Of a stretch of DNA of 64,000 nucleotides, positions 35,775 through 45,991 are shown one piece after another. Both the position numbers and the translations under genes were made by a program. The notes under the pieces are model-generated. The model did no database searches. It was given only the letters and a program-made list of their open reading frames with translations, and was not told the DNA's origin. How positions within the stretch are numbered: the stretch's first letter is position 1; every line of letters begins with the position of its first letter. The stretch lies in contig NZ_KB899972.1 of NCBI RefSeq assembly GCF_000378485.1, forward strand, positions 124,001 through 188,000, given 5' to 3'. The stretch comes from Flavobacterium rivuli WB 3.3-2 = DSM 21788. GTDB taxonomy: Bacteria; Bacteroidota; Bacteroidia; Flavobacteriales; Flavobacteriaceae.

Positions 35775-36242
35775 TTAATTATTCTTAGGTTGTTTCTTTG
35801 ATGCAAAAGGAATCAGCAATATAATTGCAGCCTCTATTATTAGGTAAATAAAATACCCCCACCGTACGGTTACAAATCCCTCTTTTGCCAATAGCATAAG
35901 GTTGACTAAAAATGCTGCGAACAGCACTATTGCCGAATAAAAAATGAGGTTTCTTTTTTTAAATACTACTCCTGCAAACTGCACTAACAGTACGATTGCA
36001 ATAAGCAAAGCTACAATGCCCGATACTATACCACTTTCCTCATATAGCTTATCGGCAGGATTAAAAAGTACAGCTACAGATTCCCACACCATATCTATCC
36101 CGCTAAGTTTTTCATAGTGTATATAAAGCGGATTTGCATCTGTAATTTTTACCGATGACGGATATTTTATAAACGGCGTGGTAAAGGCCATAAAGCCAAA
36201 AAGCGTTAAAAGGTAAAAACCGTTAGTCCTGAATTTTTCCAT
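35775..36242 (-). CDS. Hypothetical membrane protein
   Basis: A 155-residue protein with four hydrophobic segments (residues about 12-24, 77-92, 100-118 and 128-146) and a basic C-terminus SKKQPKNN. I do not recognise a family. It starts 3 bp after the upstream gene ends (stop at 36246), so it is the second gene of a pair with the GH114-like lipoprotein. Confidence 0.6.
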   Translation of the reverse strand: MEKFRTNGFYLLTLFGFMAFTTPFIKYPSSVKITDANPLYIHYEKLSGIDMVWESVAVLFNPADKLYEESGIVSGIVALLIAIVLLVQFAGVVFKKRNLIFYSAIVLFAAFLVNLMLLAKEGFVTVRWGYFIYLIIEAAIILLIPFASKKQPKNN

Positions 36243-36245
36243 TAA

Positions 36246-37223
36246 TTAGTTTTCAAAATACTCAAAAGCATCAATAATATCAAGGTACACACCATCAAAC
36301 CCGGCAGTGGTTATTTTACTAAGGTACGAATCTGTATTTTTATAAATAATGCCCTGCCATTCATCATTCCAGTATTTCACTTTGTAGTTACCCGGCCAGT
36401 CGGGGTTTTCGGCAGCTATCCAGTCGGGCCTGTTATTTGCCCAGCCATCCTGCCAGTAGTAACGGTAGTCTTCGGCTTCGCCTATACTCATGTAACAAAT
36501 AACCAACCGTTTACCACCATTAGCCTTATTGCGCAACTGTGCAATTTCAGCCGCAGTAAACTGTTCGTTTTCTAAAAACAAATCCATTATAACAGCATCA
36601 TAATTTGTAGCCGTAACCGCATTTATAAAAGCTGCTTTGGTAGCATAACCTTCAGGGTTTATAAGGTATAAAAAGTTCTTTGCCTGGCTTAACGATGTAA
36701 TGTTGCCAGCATTTACATTACGGGGCGTACCCGCCGGAATATTATCAAGGCTACGGTGTGTAGCCGCAAAAGATACATAGCCGGCAGCAGCATTTTTAGA
36801 ATAAGAATCTGTAATTTTAGATGGTGTCGATGTATAATCGGTAACTAAAATGGTATTGCCTGCATTTTTAGATATGTTAAGTAAGGTGCGCAGGTAAGCT
36901 GTATCATCATTATTTGTAGCCTGGTCGTCATTATCATAACCATAAAACAGGTCTTCCTGCCCGTTACCGTCTATAGCGCTAAGATAAGCAGTATCAGGAG
37001 TGCCATCATCTTCGCCATTAGTGGTTACCAGCTCAATACCATTTTGCGGAATTACAGCAAAATTAGGGTTTAATGCTTTTGCTGCCTGGCTTATACCTAT
37101 TACATAATCGCGCATGTCCTGCTTAAAATTACGGCCATTTTCGTTGCCGTTGCCGTTTGTATCATCACTGTTGCTGCAGGCAGCAGCAAGCAATACAAAC
37201 ATTGTTATTATTGCAAATTTCAT
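36246..37223 (-). CDS. Putative glycoside hydrolase lipoprotein, MJ1477/TM1410-like (GH114-like)
   Basis: A 325-residue lipoprotein: signal peptide then lipobox AAACS with Cys at residue 16. A TIM-barrel-like region contains CYMSIGEAEDYRYYW and GFDGVYLDIIDAFEYF, the strings typical of the MJ1477/TM1410 family related to endo-alpha-1,4-polygalactosaminidase (GH114). Candidate acidic residues are the Glu of GEAED and the Asp of YLDIID. It likely acts on an amino-sugar polymer at the cell surface. The linker after the Cys is Asn/Gly-rich. Confidence 0.78.
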   Translation of the reverse strand: MKFAIITMFVLLAAACSNSDDTNGNGNENGRNFKQDMRDYVIGISQAAKALNPNFAVIPQNGIELVTTNGEDDGTPDTAYLSAIDGNGQEDLFYGYDNDDQATNNDDTAYLRTLLNISKNAGNTILVTDYTSTPSKITDSYSKNAAAGYVSFAATHRSLDNIPAGTPRNVNAGNITSLSQAKNFLYLINPEGYATKAAFINAVTATNYDAVIMDLFLENEQFTAAEIAQLRNKANGGKRLVICYMSIGEAEDYRYYWQDGWANNRPDWIAAENPDWPGNYKVKYWNDEWQGIIYKNTDSYLSKITTAGFDGVYLDIIDAFEYFEN

Positions 37224-37367
37224 AGTTTAGTATTTAATATAGTAACCGTAAAAACACAATAATTATTATGAAGTTATTGTTTACTTTTTTTTGTTAGCCC
37301 TAAAATAACCTGCCGGTTTTACATTTTATCAGATACCTTCTTGTACACTACCTACAGGCAGATTATG

Positions 37368-38096
37368 TTAGTACAACAACTGCACTTCTTTAATAGCATA
37401 ATGTGCTGTGGTATCATTTTCTAAAAGCACTTCTAACTGCCCGGTAGGTGTAACACCCCTAATTATGCCCATAAACTTGTTAGCCCCACTTTCAAAAGGC
37501 ATGGGTACACCTATTTTATACAGCCTGTCAATATATCCCTGCCATAAATACGCTGTATCATTATTCATTAACCGGGCAATATTATGCTGCAATTTAGTTA
37601 CCACAGCGACCATAACTTCGTCTTTATTAAAATCACGCCCTGCCGCTACGCATAGCGATGACGCTTTGGGCAGCCCATCAAAGTTTTTCTGGTTTACATT
37701 AAGCCCTATCCCTATGACAGAAAATATCTCCCCGCCTGTCTTAAAACTGTTTTCTATAAGTATACCGCCAATTTTTTTATTACCTGCCAAAATGTCGTTA
37801 GGCCATTTAATTTTTAATGCAGGTATACTTAATTGCTCCAGTGCCTGGGCAATACTTACAGCAACGGCTACATTAAGGTTAAAAATACCGGTAACATCTG
37901 GCAATAAATCCCTTACCAAGATGCTAAAAGTAAGGTTCTTACCGGGTTCGGCATTCCACTTAGCCCCCATTTGGCCCTTCCCTTCCATCTGGTTTTCTGT
38001 AACTACAATAGTAAAATTGTCTACATGCTGTGTAGCAGTAAGCTGTTTAAGGTAATCGTTAGTAGAGTTTGTGGCACTGAGTTTGATGATATTCAT
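37368..38096 (-). CDS. birA: Biotin--[acetyl-CoA carboxylase] ligase
   Basis: A 242-residue ligase of the monofunctional type, with no N-terminal helix-turn-helix. TNSTNDYL starts the fold, then GKGQMGAKWNAEPGKNLTFS carries the biotinyl-AMP-binding GRGR-type loop (here GKGQMG). KIKWPNDILAGNKKIGGILIE is the conserved catalytic region. It attaches biotin to carboxyl carrier proteins. It is divergent from rsfS with a shared promoter region. Confidence 0.9.
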   Translation of the reverse strand: MNIIKLSATNSTNDYLKQLTATQHVDNFTIVVTENQMEGKGQMGAKWNAEPGKNLTFSILVRDLLPDVTGIFNLNVAVAVSIAQALEQLSIPALKIKWPNDILAGNKKIGGILIENSFKTGGEIFSVIGIGLNVNQKNFDGLPKASSLCVAAGRDFNKDEVMVAVVTKLQHNIARLMNNDTAYLWQGYIDRLYKIGVPMPFESGANKFMGIIRGVTPTGQLEVLLENDTTAHYAIKEVQLLY

Positions 38097-38139
38097 TACA
38101 AATAAACGGGTCTTTATCTTTTTAATCGTAAATAAGATT

Positions 38140-38147
38140 CAAAAGTA
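38140..38147 (-). promoter_or_regulatory. -7 box of birA
   Basis: The minus strand reads TACTTTTG, matching TAnnTTTG, about 43 bp before the start codon. Confidence 0.45.
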
Positions 38148-38160
38148 AATACAAAAATGA

Positions 38161-38168
38161 TAACTTTG
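38161..38168 (+). promoter_or_regulatory. -7 box of the rsfS-ftsH unit
   Basis: TAACTTTG fits TAnnTTTG and ends 20 bp before the rsfS ATG, divergent from the birA box 14 bp away. Confidence 0.55.
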
Positions 38169-38188
38169 CGTAATATATAAAATTTTAG

Positions 38189-38560
38189 ATGGCGAACAAA
38201 AATGTAAACAATGATGATCTGTTAGCAAATATCATCAAGGGGATAGAAGAAGTAAAAGGAAATGATATTGATATTCTCGATTTAAGGGCAATTGACAATA
38301 CCGTTTGCGACTATTTTGTAATATGCAACGGTAACTCTAATACGCAGGTGAACGCGATTGTTCACTCAATCCAAAAAATAGTTTCTAAAGAATTACACGA
38401 CAAGCCGTGGCATGTTGAAGGTACAGAGAATGGCGAATGGGTGCTTATGGACTATGTAAACATAGTGGTGCACGTATTTCAAAAACACATTCGTGAGTAC
38501 TACAACATAGAAAGCCTGTGGGGTGACGCCAGGATTACGTCTATTGGAAACAATTATTAA
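38189..38560 (+). CDS. rsfS: Ribosome silencing factor
   Basis: A 123-residue protein of the RsfS/Iojap family. CDYFVICNGNSNTQVNAI near residue 50 and KPWHVEGTENGEWVLMDY near residue 78 are the conserved motifs. It binds uL14 on the large ribosomal subunit and prevents subunit joining in starvation. It is 15 bp upstream of ftsH, a common flavobacterial order. Confidence 0.93.
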   Translation: MANKNVNNDDLLANIIKGIEEVKGNDIDILDLRAIDNTVCDYFVICNGNSNTQVNAIVHSIQKIVSKELHDKPWHVEGTENGEWVLMDYVNIVVHVFQKHIREYYNIESLWGDARITSIGNNY

Positions 38561-38575
38561 TAAAGAAGCATTTTC

Positions 38576-40504
38576 ATGTCAAACGATAATAAACCTAATA
38601 AGTTAAAAATAAGCCCATGGTTCATTTATGGGGGACTTTTATTAGCTTTTCTTGCCTATAATTACTTTGCAGCCAGTACGTCATGGAATGAAACCAAACC
38701 TACTTCGCTTTCTACCTTTTACAAATTTCTTGATGAAAGCCAGGTAAAAAAGGTAACTTATAATAAAACAACTGCAGATGTGTACTTAAAACCTGAAGCC
38801 CTTAAGCTAAAGGAGCACGAAAAAGTACAAAAAGATATGTTTGGCAACCCTAACAAAGGACCACAATATACAGTAGTTATTGGCGATAATAACGAGCTTT
38901 TTAAGAAAAAACTGGACGAAGCCACTAAAGCCGGAAGACTAAGTGAATACTCGGCAGAGCAGGATAGCGCATTAGGCGAATGGCTTATTACTTTAGTACC
39001 ATTACTTATTATTGTGGCATTATGGATATTCATGATGCGCAGGATGTCTGGCGGTGGTGCTGCAGGCGGCGGCGGACAGATATTTAACATAGGAAAATCT
39101 AAAGCAAAGCTTTTTGACGAAAAGAACGATATTAAAGTTACATTTAAAGACGTTGCCGGCCTTGAAGGTGCTAAAGAAGAGATACAGGAAATTGTAGAAT
39201 TTCTTAGAACGCCCGAAAAGTACACAAGCATAGGTGGTAAAATTCCTAAAGGGGCATTACTTGTAGGCCCTCCTGGAACGGGTAAAACTTTATTGGCTAA
39301 AGCCGTTGCAGGCGAGGCTAAAGTACCTTTCTTCTCACTTTCTGGATCTGATTTTGTAGAGATGTTTGTAGGTGTGGGCGCAAGCCGTGTTCGTGACCTG
39401 TTTAAGCAGGCTAAAGAAAAATCGCCAGCCATTATATTTATAGATGAAATTGATGCCGTTGGCCGTGCCCGTGGTAAAAACAATTTCTCAGGATCTAATG
39501 ATGAGCGCGAAAATACCCTTAACCAGCTGCTTACAGAGATGGATGGTTTTGGTACTAATACTAATGTTATTGTACTTGCAGCCACTAACCGTGCCGATGT
39601 ACTTGATAAAGCACTTATGCGTGCAGGACGTTTTGACAGGCAGATATATGTAGACCTTCCGGATATTAGGGAACGTCGTGAAATCTTTGAGGTGCATTTA
39701 AAGCCCATCAAAAAATCAGAACACCTGGATACTGAGTTTCTTGCCAAGCAAACACCGGGCTTCTCTGGCGCAGATATTGCAAATGTATGTAACGAAGCTG
39801 CCCTTATTGCTGCCCGTAACAACAAAACTGCAGTAGATAAACAGGATTTCCTTGATGCGGTAGACCGTATTGTAGGTGGTCTTGAAAAGAAAAACAAAAT
39901 AATATCTACCGAAGAGAAACGTGCCATTGCCGTTCACGAAGCAGGCCACGCTACCGTAAGCTGGATGCTGGAGCATGCTGCCCCTCTTGTTAAGGTTACT
40001 ATTGTGCCAAGAGGCCAAAGCCTTGGCGCCGCATGGTACCTGCCGGAAGAAAGGCTTATTGTAAGGCCGGAACAAATGCTTGACGAAATGTGTGCTACTA
40101 TGGGTGGCCGTGCAGCAGAGAGGGTTATTTTTGATAAAATATCTACCGGTGCATTAAGCGACCTCGAAAAAGTAACTAAACAGGCACGTGCCATGGTTAC
40201 AATATATGGCCTAAACGAAAAAGTGGGTAATGTAACCTATTACGATTCGAGTGGACAGAGTGAATATAACTTTGGCAAACCATACTCTGAAGATACAGCG
40301 CAGATAATTGACAAAGAAATTTCTACGCTTATTGAATCGCAGTATCAACGTGCAATTACTTTATTGATAGAAAATAAAGACAAGCTGCTTAAACTTGCCG
40401 ACATATTAATTGAAAAAGAGGTGATTTTTAAAGACGACCTTGAAACGATTTTTGGCAGCCGCCCGTTCGAAAAATCAGGGCATGAGGTAATTACTGAGGC
40501 TTAA
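38576..40504 (+). CDS. ftsH: ATP-dependent zinc metalloprotease FtsH
   Basis: A 642-residue membrane protease. Two membrane segments flank a periplasmic region (about residues 14-32 and 138-154). AAA domain: Walker A GPPGTGKT near 232-239, Walker B IIFIDEID, second region of homology [20 protein letters not shown]. Peptidase: zinc motif HEAGH near 454-458, with the third ligand expected in the downstream DLEKVTKQA region. It degrades misfolded membrane proteins and regulators. It follows rsfS and ends at a terminator. Confidence 0.97.
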   Translation: MSNDNKPNKLKISPWFIYGGLLLAFLAYNYFAASTSWNETKPTSLSTFYKFLDESQVKKVTYNKTTADVYLKPEALKLKEHEKVQKDMFGNPNKGPQYTVVIGDNNELFKKKLDEATKAGRLSEYSAEQDSALGEWLITLVPLLIIVALWIFMMRRMSGGGAAGGGGQIFNIGKSKAKLFDEKNDIKVTFKDVAGLEGAKEEIQEIVEFLRTPEKYTSIGGKIPKGALLVGPPGTGKTLLAKAVAGEAKVPFFSLSGSDFVEMFVGVGASRVRDLFKQAKEKSPAIIFIDEIDAVGRARGKNNFSGSNDERENTLNQLLTEMDGFGTNTNVIVLAATNRADVLDKALMRAGRFDRQIYVDLPDIRERREIFEVHLKPIKKSEHLDTEFLAKQTPGFSGADIANVCNEAALIAARNNKTAVDKQDFLDAVDRIVGGLEKKNKIISTEEKRAIAVHEAGHATVSWMLEHAAPLVKVTIVPRGQSLGAAWYLPEERLIVRPEQMLDEMCATMGGRAAERVIFDKISTGALSDLEKVTKQARAMVTIYGLNEKVGNVTYYDSSGQSEYNFGKPYSEDTAQIIDKEISTLIESQYQRAITLLIENKDKLLKLADILIEKEVIFKDDLETIFGSRPFEKSGHEVITEA

Positions 40505-40529
40505 GCAAAAAATATTAAATTAAAATTAA

Positions 40530-40567
40530 AAATCTTAACCCAATCGTATGATTGAGTTAAGATTTTT
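40530..40567 (+). terminator. Terminator after ftsH
   Basis: AAATCTTAACCCAATC and GATTGAGTTAAGATTT form a 16-bp stem with one mismatch around GTAT, followed by T7 overlapping the next promoter. Confidence 0.85.
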
Positions 40568-40568
40568 T

Positions 40569-40576
40569 TATCTTTG
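40569..40576 (+). promoter_or_regulatory. -7 box of the LUD-cdsA-psd unit
   Basis: TATCTTTG fits TAnnTTTG, directly after the ftsH terminator and 32 bp before the ATG at 40609. Confidence 0.5.
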
Positions 40577-40608
40577 GTCATTAAGCAAACCATTTGGGAT
40601 TTACAAAT

Positions 40609-41208
40609 ATGAGCCTTTTTAAAAAGATTTTTGGTAGTGGAGATGTTTCGGGAGAAGAAAGAGCGACGGATAACAGCGATTTTCTTCCGGAAAATCAATT
40701 GCCTATTGATGAGTTATTTACCATAAATTTCAGGAAAAACGGCGGTAAATTTATTTATTGCGACAGCCTTAGCGATGTACATGAACAGTTTTTAAATGTA
40801 CTTGAGGAAAATGACTGGTTTGAGTGCGAAGTACTTTGCTTTGAACCTAAACTGCATACCCTGCTCGACGAAAACAGGCTTACTTACAACAATCCTAAAA
40901 ATCCTAAGTTTTTATTAGCTACCTGCGAAAGCCTTGTGGCCGATGAAGGTTCTATACTTTTTTCGTCTAAGCAAATTAAGCAAAACAAGCCCAATGAGTT
41001 GCCTGATAATATGATTATTTATGCAACCACAAGCCAGATGCTTGCCAACAAGACCGATTGCCTCAGGCAAATAAAAAAGAAATACGATAAGGATTACCCT
41101 ACTAATATAACGGCGATTAAATATTTTGAAAAAGCGAAGGAAGAAGATTTTTTACACTATGGCAGTGTAGCAAAAAATTTATACCTGTTGCTTTTAGAAG
41201 ACCTTTAG
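40609..41208 (+). CDS. LUD domain protein (LutC-like)
   Basis: A 199-residue protein starting MSLFKKIFG; an in-frame TTG 15 bp upstream is less likely. The LUD fold is suggested by CESLVADEGSILFSS near residue 105 and DNMIIYATTSQMLANK near residue 130. LutC takes part in lactate oxidation, but this stand-alone copy is not next to lutA or lutB, so function is open. It begins an operon that continues into cdsA with a 1-bp gap. Confidence 0.72.
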   Translation: MSLFKKIFGSGDVSGEERATDNSDFLPENQLPIDELFTINFRKNGGKFIYCDSLSDVHEQFLNVLEENDWFECEVLCFEPKLHTLLDENRLTYNNPKNPKFLLATCESLVADEGSILFSSKQIKQNKPNELPDNMIIYATTSQMLANKTDCLRQIKKKYDKDYPTNITAIKYFEKAKEEDFLHYGSVAKNLYLLLLEDL

Positions 41209-41209
41209 T

Positions 41210-42025
41210 ATGAACGAAAGTATAACCAGGGCGCTCTCGGGCATAGTTTATATTGTTCTGCTTTTAGCCGCTACACTTTACTCCCCTACAAGTTTTTTAG
41301 CCTTGTTTGGTGTTTTTCTTGTTATAGCCGTAATAGAATTTTGCCGGCTAACAAACCTTAATAAAACATCAGCGATTATTATAGCTATAGCAGGCTTTGT
41401 ATTATTTGGTATACGGTTAAATAATAACTTTACATCTAACCTGTTGCTTAACTTAGGTGCACTTTTTATTGCGGTAAGCCTGTTGTTTGACCTCTTTAAA
41501 AAAGGTTCTGCCACTACCAGAGACAACACTGCAAAACTTGCAAGGTTAATAGGGTACGTTGTTATACCGTTTTTACTTATCATAAAACTTCCGTTTTTAC
41601 AAAATGATTATAATCCATTTATTATAATTGGCACATTTATATTAATATGGGCAAACGATACCTTTGCTTATATAGTGGGTAAAAGCATTGGTAAACGTAA
41701 ATTGTTTGAACGTATATCGCCCAAAAAAACAATTGAAGGTTTTATTGGCGGCATGATTTTTACAATAGCTTTTGCTTACATTTTAGGCCAGAGCGATTAT
41801 TTTATGTTTTTTACCACATGGCAATGGATGACTTTTACAGCCATACTTGTAATTTTTGGCACATTAGGCGATCTTGTAGAGTCGCAACTTAAACGCAATG
41901 CCGGTGTTAAAGACAGCGGTAACATAATGCCCGGCCACGGCGGAATACTTGACAGGCTGGATAGTGTGTTATTTGCAATACCTTTCATATTTTTGTATTA
42001 CCAAATCTTAAACTATGTTTCATAA
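41210..42025 (+). CDS. cdsA: Phosphatidate cytidylyltransferase
   Basis: A 271-residue protein with about eight hydrophobic segments. SPKKTIEGFIGG and the C-terminal signature SQLKRNAGVKDSGNIMPGH followed by GGILDRLDS identify CdsA. It makes CDP-diacylglycerol from phosphatidate and CTP at the inner membrane. The psd gene overlaps its last 11 bp, linking two steps of phosphatidylethanolamine synthesis. Confidence 0.95.
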   Translation: MNESITRALSGIVYIVLLLAATLYSPTSFLALFGVFLVIAVIEFCRLTNLNKTSAIIIAIAGFVLFGIRLNNNFTSNLLLNLGALFIAVSLLFDLFKKGSATTRDNTAKLARLIGYVVIPFLLIIKLPFLQNDYNPFIIIGTFILIWANDTFAYIVGKSIGKRKLFERISPKKTIEGFIGGMIFTIAFAYILGQSDYFMFFTTWQWMTFTAILVIFGTLGDLVESQLKRNAGVKDSGNIMPGHGGILDRLDSVLFAIPFIFLYYQILNYVS

Positions 42026-42668
42026 AGAAGGAGCTAAAATTATTTTTATTGCTTTAGCAGTAACCGTTGGAGTTGTATTATTATCAGAAGAGTTTATACA
42101 CAGCTTTTGGCTGTTAAAATTGGTGCAGGTTTTTGCTCTGCTTTTCCTTATAATAATCTTACAGTTTTTCAGGAACCCGAAACGCCCTGTTACTGCGGCA
42201 GATCATAACATTATTGCACCTGTAGATGGTAAGGTAGTTGTTATAGAAGAGGTATATGAGGCAGAATATTTTAAAGAAAACCGCCTGCAGGTATCTATCT
42301 TTATGTCGCCTATAAATGTACACGTAACACGCTATGCCGTAAATGGTTTGGTAAAATACAGCAAATACCATCCTGGTAAATACCTTGTAGCATGGCATCC
42401 AAAAGCGAGTACCGAAAATGAGCGTACAACTGTGGTTATTGAAAACACCTATTTTGGAGAAATTTTATACAGGCAAATTGCCGGTGCTCTTGCCAGAAGG
42501 ATTGTAAACTATGCACAGGAAGGTATGCAGGTAGTGCAGGGAACTGATGCGGGTTTCATAAAATTTGGGTCGAGAGTAGATATTTTCTTACCTTTAGGTA
42601 CACAAGTTAATGTTGTACTTAACCAGAAAGCTATAGGAGGTAAAACAATAATTGCTGTAAAAGAATAA
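42015..42668 (+). CDS. psd: Phosphatidylserine decarboxylase family protein
   Basis: A 217-residue short (Archaea/Bacteroidota-type) decarboxylase. Two membrane segments occupy residues 8-50. FMSPINVHVTRYAVNG carries the conserved His, and the self-cleavage site is Gly-Ser in IKFGSRVDIFLP near residue 185; the Ser becomes the pyruvoyl group. It converts phosphatidylserine to phosphatidylethanolamine. It overlaps cdsA and is 3 bp from the acyl-CoA-binding protein gene. Confidence 0.93.
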   Translation: MFHKEGAKIIFIALAVTVGVVLLSEEFIHSFWLLKLVQVFALLFLIIILQFFRNPKRPVTAADHNIIAPVDGKVVVIEEVYEAEYFKENRLQVSIFMSPINVHVTRYAVNGLVKYSKYHPGKYLVAWHPKASTENERTTVVIENTYFGEILYRQIAGALARRIVNYAQEGMQVVQGTDAGFIKFGSRVDIFLPLGTQVNVVLNQKAIGGKTIIAVKE

Positions 42669-42671
42669 TAC

Positions 42672-42938
42672 ATGCCGGATAAAGACCTGGATACCCTTTT
42701 TGACGAAGCTTTTGAAAGAGCCTCTAAAATGACTGAAGCATTGCCTCAGGACCTTATGCTGCGTATTTATGCTTACTACAAGCAGGCAACATCCGGGCAG
42801 GGCCATGTAACTACACACCACCAGTCGGTTAATTTAAGGGATGCCTTTAAGATGAACGCATGGATGCAGATAAGGCACCTTACACCAGATGAGGCCAAAA
42901 AATTGTATATAGAGACGATTGATTCGCTAACTAAATAA
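42672..42938 (+). CDS. Acyl-CoA-binding protein (ACBP)
   Basis: An 88-residue four-helix protein. LMLRIYAYYKQATSGQG matches the ACBP signature (Tyr-Tyr-Lys-Gln-Ala-Thr), and MNAWMQI supplies the second conserved Trp region. It binds medium- to long-chain acyl-CoA esters. Bacterial ACBPs are uncommon outside Bacteroidota and some Proteobacteria. Its position after psd suits a role in membrane-lipid synthesis. Confidence 0.9.
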   Translation: MPDKDLDTLFDEAFERASKMTEALPQDLMLRIYAYYKQATSGQGHVTTHHQSVNLRDAFKMNAWMQIRHLTPDEAKKLYIETIDSLTK

Positions 42939-42950
42939 ACCTGTATTCTT

Positions 42951-43733
42951 ATGAAAAAAATAAAAATTTTCTTTTCTGCACTGGCTGTTGTGGCTGCATT
43001 GCAATCATGCAAAGACAAAAATAACCTTGAAGAAGTAGTAACGGTTCCTGAACCTCAAAAAGAAGCCGCTGCACCCGTAGGAAACCCTGATGATGTTAAG
43101 GCAGAAGATGCCGCAGGTAAATTTCAGATGACAAAATTACCGTATGCTTATGATGCACTTGCCCCAAATATTGATGCAAGAACTATGGAAATACACTACT
43201 CTAAGCATTACAAAAAATATACCGATGAGCTTAATAAAGCTACAAAAGGTACTGATCTTGAGAACAAAACCATAGAAGAAATATTTGCTACGCTTGATCC
43301 TGAAAACAAAGCCGTAAGAAACAATGGTGGTGGTTATTACAACCATGGCCTTTTCTGGGAAATAATGGGTCCTAAAGCAGGTGGTGCGCCTACAGGAGCG
43401 TTAGCCGAAGCTATTAATAAAGATTTTGGTTCGTATGATGCCTTCCAGAAATTATTTACGGAAGCTGCTACAAAACAATTTGGATCTGGCTGGGCCTGGC
43501 TTATTGTAACTAAAGAGGGTAAGCTTGCTGTAACAAGCACTCCTAACCAGGATAACCCACTTATGAAGGGCCAGGCTGTTACCGGTATTCCTATTCTTGC
43601 ACTTGACGTTTGGGAACATGCTTACTACCTTAACTATCAAAACAAAAGGCCAGACTATATTACTGCGTTTTACAACGTAATTAACTGGGCTGCCGTTACT
43701 AAAAAGTATGAAGCCGCTTTAGCCAAAAAATAA
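42951..43733 (+). CDS. Fe/Mn superoxide dismutase, predicted lipoprotein
   Basis: A 260-residue protein. Residues 1-20 are a lipoprotein signal with Cys in LQSCKD, then an acidic/Pro linker to about residue 55. The dismutase domain has HYSKHYKKY (first His near residue 83), [13 protein letters not shown] (His), and DVWEHAYYL (Asp and His), four metal ligands in all. Fe or Mn cannot be separated by eye. A membrane-anchored, envelope-facing enzyme is unusual among bacterial Fe/Mn SODs. It is 12 bp downstream of the ACBP gene. Confidence 0.9.
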   Translation: MKKIKIFFSALAVVAALQSCKDKNNLEEVVTVPEPQKEAAAPVGNPDDVKAEDAAGKFQMTKLPYAYDALAPNIDARTMEIHYSKHYKKYTDELNKATKGTDLENKTIEEIFATLDPENKAVRNNGGGYYNHGLFWEIMGPKAGGAPTGALAEAINKDFGSYDAFQKLFTEAATKQFGSGWAWLIVTKEGKLAVTSTPNQDNPLMKGQAVTGIPILALDVWEHAYYLNYQNKRPDYITAFYNVINWAAVTKKYEAALAKK

Positions 43734-43750
43734 GAATAAATACATATATA

Positions 43751-43786
43751 AAAGCCGCATGAATTAATTTTCATGCGGCTTTTTTA
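43751..43786 (+). terminator. Terminator of the cdsA-psd-ACBP-SOD operon
   Basis: Arms AAAGCCGCATGA (43751-43762) and TCATGCGGCTTT (43771-43782) with T6 after the stem, 17 bp after the SOD stop. Confidence 0.9.
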
Positions 43787-43848
43787 TGTTTATGTGTTTT
43801 ATAAGAACCTCAGGCACTAAGTCCGCCTTATGGTTTTAGAACCTACAA

Positions 43849-45807
43849 TTAATCATTCATAGAGATAAGGAACTCATTATTATTGCGGGTCTTTTTAAAA
43901 CGGTCGTTTATAAAGTCCATAGCCTCAATAGGGTTCATATCGGCAAGGTATTTCCTCATGATCCACATACGCTGTATTGTTTTTTCATCAAGCAGCAAAT
44001 CGTCTCTCCTGGTGCTCGACGATGTAAGGTCGATGGCAGGGAAAATACGCCTGTTAGCAATCTTCCTGTCCAGCTGAAGCTCCATATTACCGGTACCTTT
44101 AAACTCTTCAAAGATAACCTCATCCATTTTAGAACCTGTATCTGTAAGTGCTGTAGCAATTATACTTAAAGATCCACCGCCTTCTATGTTACGGGCTGCA
44201 CCAAAAAAGCGTTTGGGTTTTTGCAGTGCATTAGCATCTACACCACCACTTAATACTTTACCAGATGCCGGCTGTACGGTGTTATAAGCCCTTGCAAGAC
44301 GGGTAATAGAGTCTAACAATATTACTACGTCATGCCCGCACTCTACAAGGCGTTTTGCTTTTTCGAGCACTATATTTGCAATCTTAACGTGTTCCTGCGG
44401 TTCTTTATCAAAAGTAGAGGCAATAACCTCTCCCCTTACGCTACGCTGCATATCTGTAACCTCTTCCGGGCGTTCATCTATCAATAAAACTAAAAGGTAC
44501 ACTTCCGGGTGGTTAGCTGCAATAGCATTTGCTATATCTTTAAGCAACATGGTTTTACCCGTTTTAGGCTGTGCCACGATCATACCGCGCTGCCCTTTGC
44601 CTATAGGTGAAAACAGGTCTATAATCCTTGTAGATATAGTACTCTGTTTTTCGGCAATATTAAATTTTTCCGAAGGAAATACCGGGGTAAGGTGCTCAAA
44701 AGATATCCTGTCGCGCACTACCTGCGGGTCATGCCCGTTAATTTTATTAACTTTTACAAGCGGAAAGTATTTTTCGCCTTCTTTAGGTGGGCGCACCACT
44801 CCTTTTACGGTATCTCCTGTTTTAAGTCCAAATAAACGTATTTGAGAGTTAGACAGGTAAATATCATCCGGCGATGCAAGGTAGTTGTAATCAGATGAGC
44901 GAAGGAAACCATAGCCATCGGGCATCATTTCCAGCACACCTTCACTTTCTATAATACCGTCAAACTCATAATCTGGCTCGCGGTAATTTTGTTTCTTATT
45001 TTGTACAGGCTGGTTACCCAACGTGCTTATTTGCGGTGTTGGTGTAATAATGGGCTGTGGGGTATTTTGTGCGGCAACAGGTGCAGCCGGTGCATCCGGG
45101 GTAGCCTGTTGTTCCTGCAAACGCTTTTTGTAGCTTGGGTGGTTAGGGTTGTTAGCATTAGCCCTTTCAATCTGCGCCTGCCTTTCTTCTTCCGTAAGTT
45201 GTGGCCGCTGCCTTGCAGGAGCATCGCCGGCTTTTGGCTGCGCACCATCTTTAGCAATAATTTTCCTGTCTCTTGGCTGTATTTTATTTGCCGCTGTAAT
45301 AGCAGGTTTTGCTTCGGCAGTATCAGTTTTTGCAACTTCTGCTGCAGGGGTTTCAGTTTCTGTAGCAGTTTCCTTAACCGGTATTGCTTCAGGTGTATTT
45401 TCTGTAGTAGCAGGTTCCTGCTTTGTAAATTCTGTTTTCTTTTTAAAAACCCTTTCAGGTTTTGCTGGCAGAGCTTCAGCAACAGTATCCTCAGGCTTTG
45501 GGGTATCTGCAACTATACCTTCAGTTATCTCTGTTACCTCAGGTAGTGGTTTAGCTTTCTTAGTTTCGGCTTCATCTCCTTTGGTTATCCTTGCCCTTTT
45601 AGTTTTTGGTTCATCTGCAGGAGTTGCAGCGGCCGCCGTTTCTTCAAAAAGTGGCAATATCTGGGCAGGGTTTGCTGCCTGATGATCGAGAATCTGGTAA
45701 ACAAGTTCGTCTTTTTTCAGGCCCCGGTATTTGTTAATCTTTGCTTTTTTAGCAATTTCCTGAAGCTCAGGAAGCTTCATTTCTTTTAATTCAGAAATAT
45801 CAAACAT
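43849..45807 (-). CDS. rho: Transcription termination factor Rho with a long disordered insert
   Basis: A 652-residue Rho (E. coli Rho is 419). Residues 1-43 are the Rho_N domain ([18 protein letters not shown]). Residues about 50-265 are low-complexity, rich in Glu, Ala, Pro, Lys and Thr. The cold-shock RNA-binding fold follows ([13 protein letters not shown]), then the ATPase with [15 protein letters not shown] as the P-loop and [13 protein letters not shown] as the Q-loop/Walker B region. It unwinds RNA to stop transcription. Such inserts occur in other Bacteroidota. Confidence 0.96.
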   Translation of the reverse strand: MFDISELKEMKLPELQEIAKKAKINKYRGLKKDELVYQILDHQAANPAQILPLFEETAAAATPADEPKTKRARITKGDEAETKKAKPLPEVTEITEGIVADTPKPEDTVAEALPAKPERVFKKKTEFTKQEPATTENTPEAIPVKETATETETPAAEVAKTDTAEAKPAITAANKIQPRDRKIIAKDGAQPKAGDAPARQRPQLTEEERQAQIERANANNPNHPSYKKRLQEQQATPDAPAAPVAAQNTPQPIITPTPQISTLGNQPVQNKKQNYREPDYEFDGIIESEGVLEMMPDGYGFLRSSDYNYLASPDDIYLSNSQIRLFGLKTGDTVKGVVRPPKEGEKYFPLVKVNKINGHDPQVVRDRISFEHLTPVFPSEKFNIAEKQSTISTRIIDLFSPIGKGQRGMIVAQPKTGKTMLLKDIANAIAANHPEVYLLVLLIDERPEEVTDMQRSVRGEVIASTFDKEPQEHVKIANIVLEKAKRLVECGHDVVILLDSITRLARAYNTVQPASGKVLSGGVDANALQKPKRFFGAARNIEGGGSLSIIATALTDTGSKMDEVIFEEFKGTGNMELQLDRKIANRRIFPAIDLTSSSTRRDDLLLDEKTIQRMWIMRKYLADMNPIEAMDFINDRFKKTRNNNEFLISMND

Positions 45808-45845
45808 GTATGATTTGGGTTAATTTAGGCAAATTCTGGTGAGGA

Positions 45846-45853
45846 CAAAAATA
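45846..45853 (-). promoter_or_regulatory. -7 box of rho
   Basis: The minus strand reads TATTTTTG, matching TAnnTTTG, 38 bp before the rho start codon. Confidence 0.45.
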
Positions 45854-45965
45854 TAATGGGATTTTTGAAGACATAATACTTCGCAGAATGAAGTATTTAT
45901 GGTTTTGTATTGCAATATTACAAATTTATTTTCAGTATACAATAGTATTTTTTAAAAAGAAAGCA

Positions 45966-45973
45966 TATTTTTG
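45966..45973 (+). promoter_or_regulatory. -7 box of the DUF4293 gene
   Basis: TATTTTTG fits TAnnTTTG and ends 18 bp before the ATG at 45992, which supports that start over the upstream TTG at 45971. Confidence 0.5.
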
Positions 45974-45991
45974 TGCAGCAATTATAAGCAA

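Noticed and set aside
38758..39927. 389-residue minus-strand frame opposite ftsH
   Set aside because: ftsH is certain here; the antisense frame is Ser/Leu-rich and reflects codon bias of the sense strand.
44989..45682. Frames opposite the N-terminal part of rho, rich in Cys/Phe or Ala/Ser/Val
   Set aside because: They mirror the low-complexity Ala/Pro/Glu insert of Rho on the other strand.
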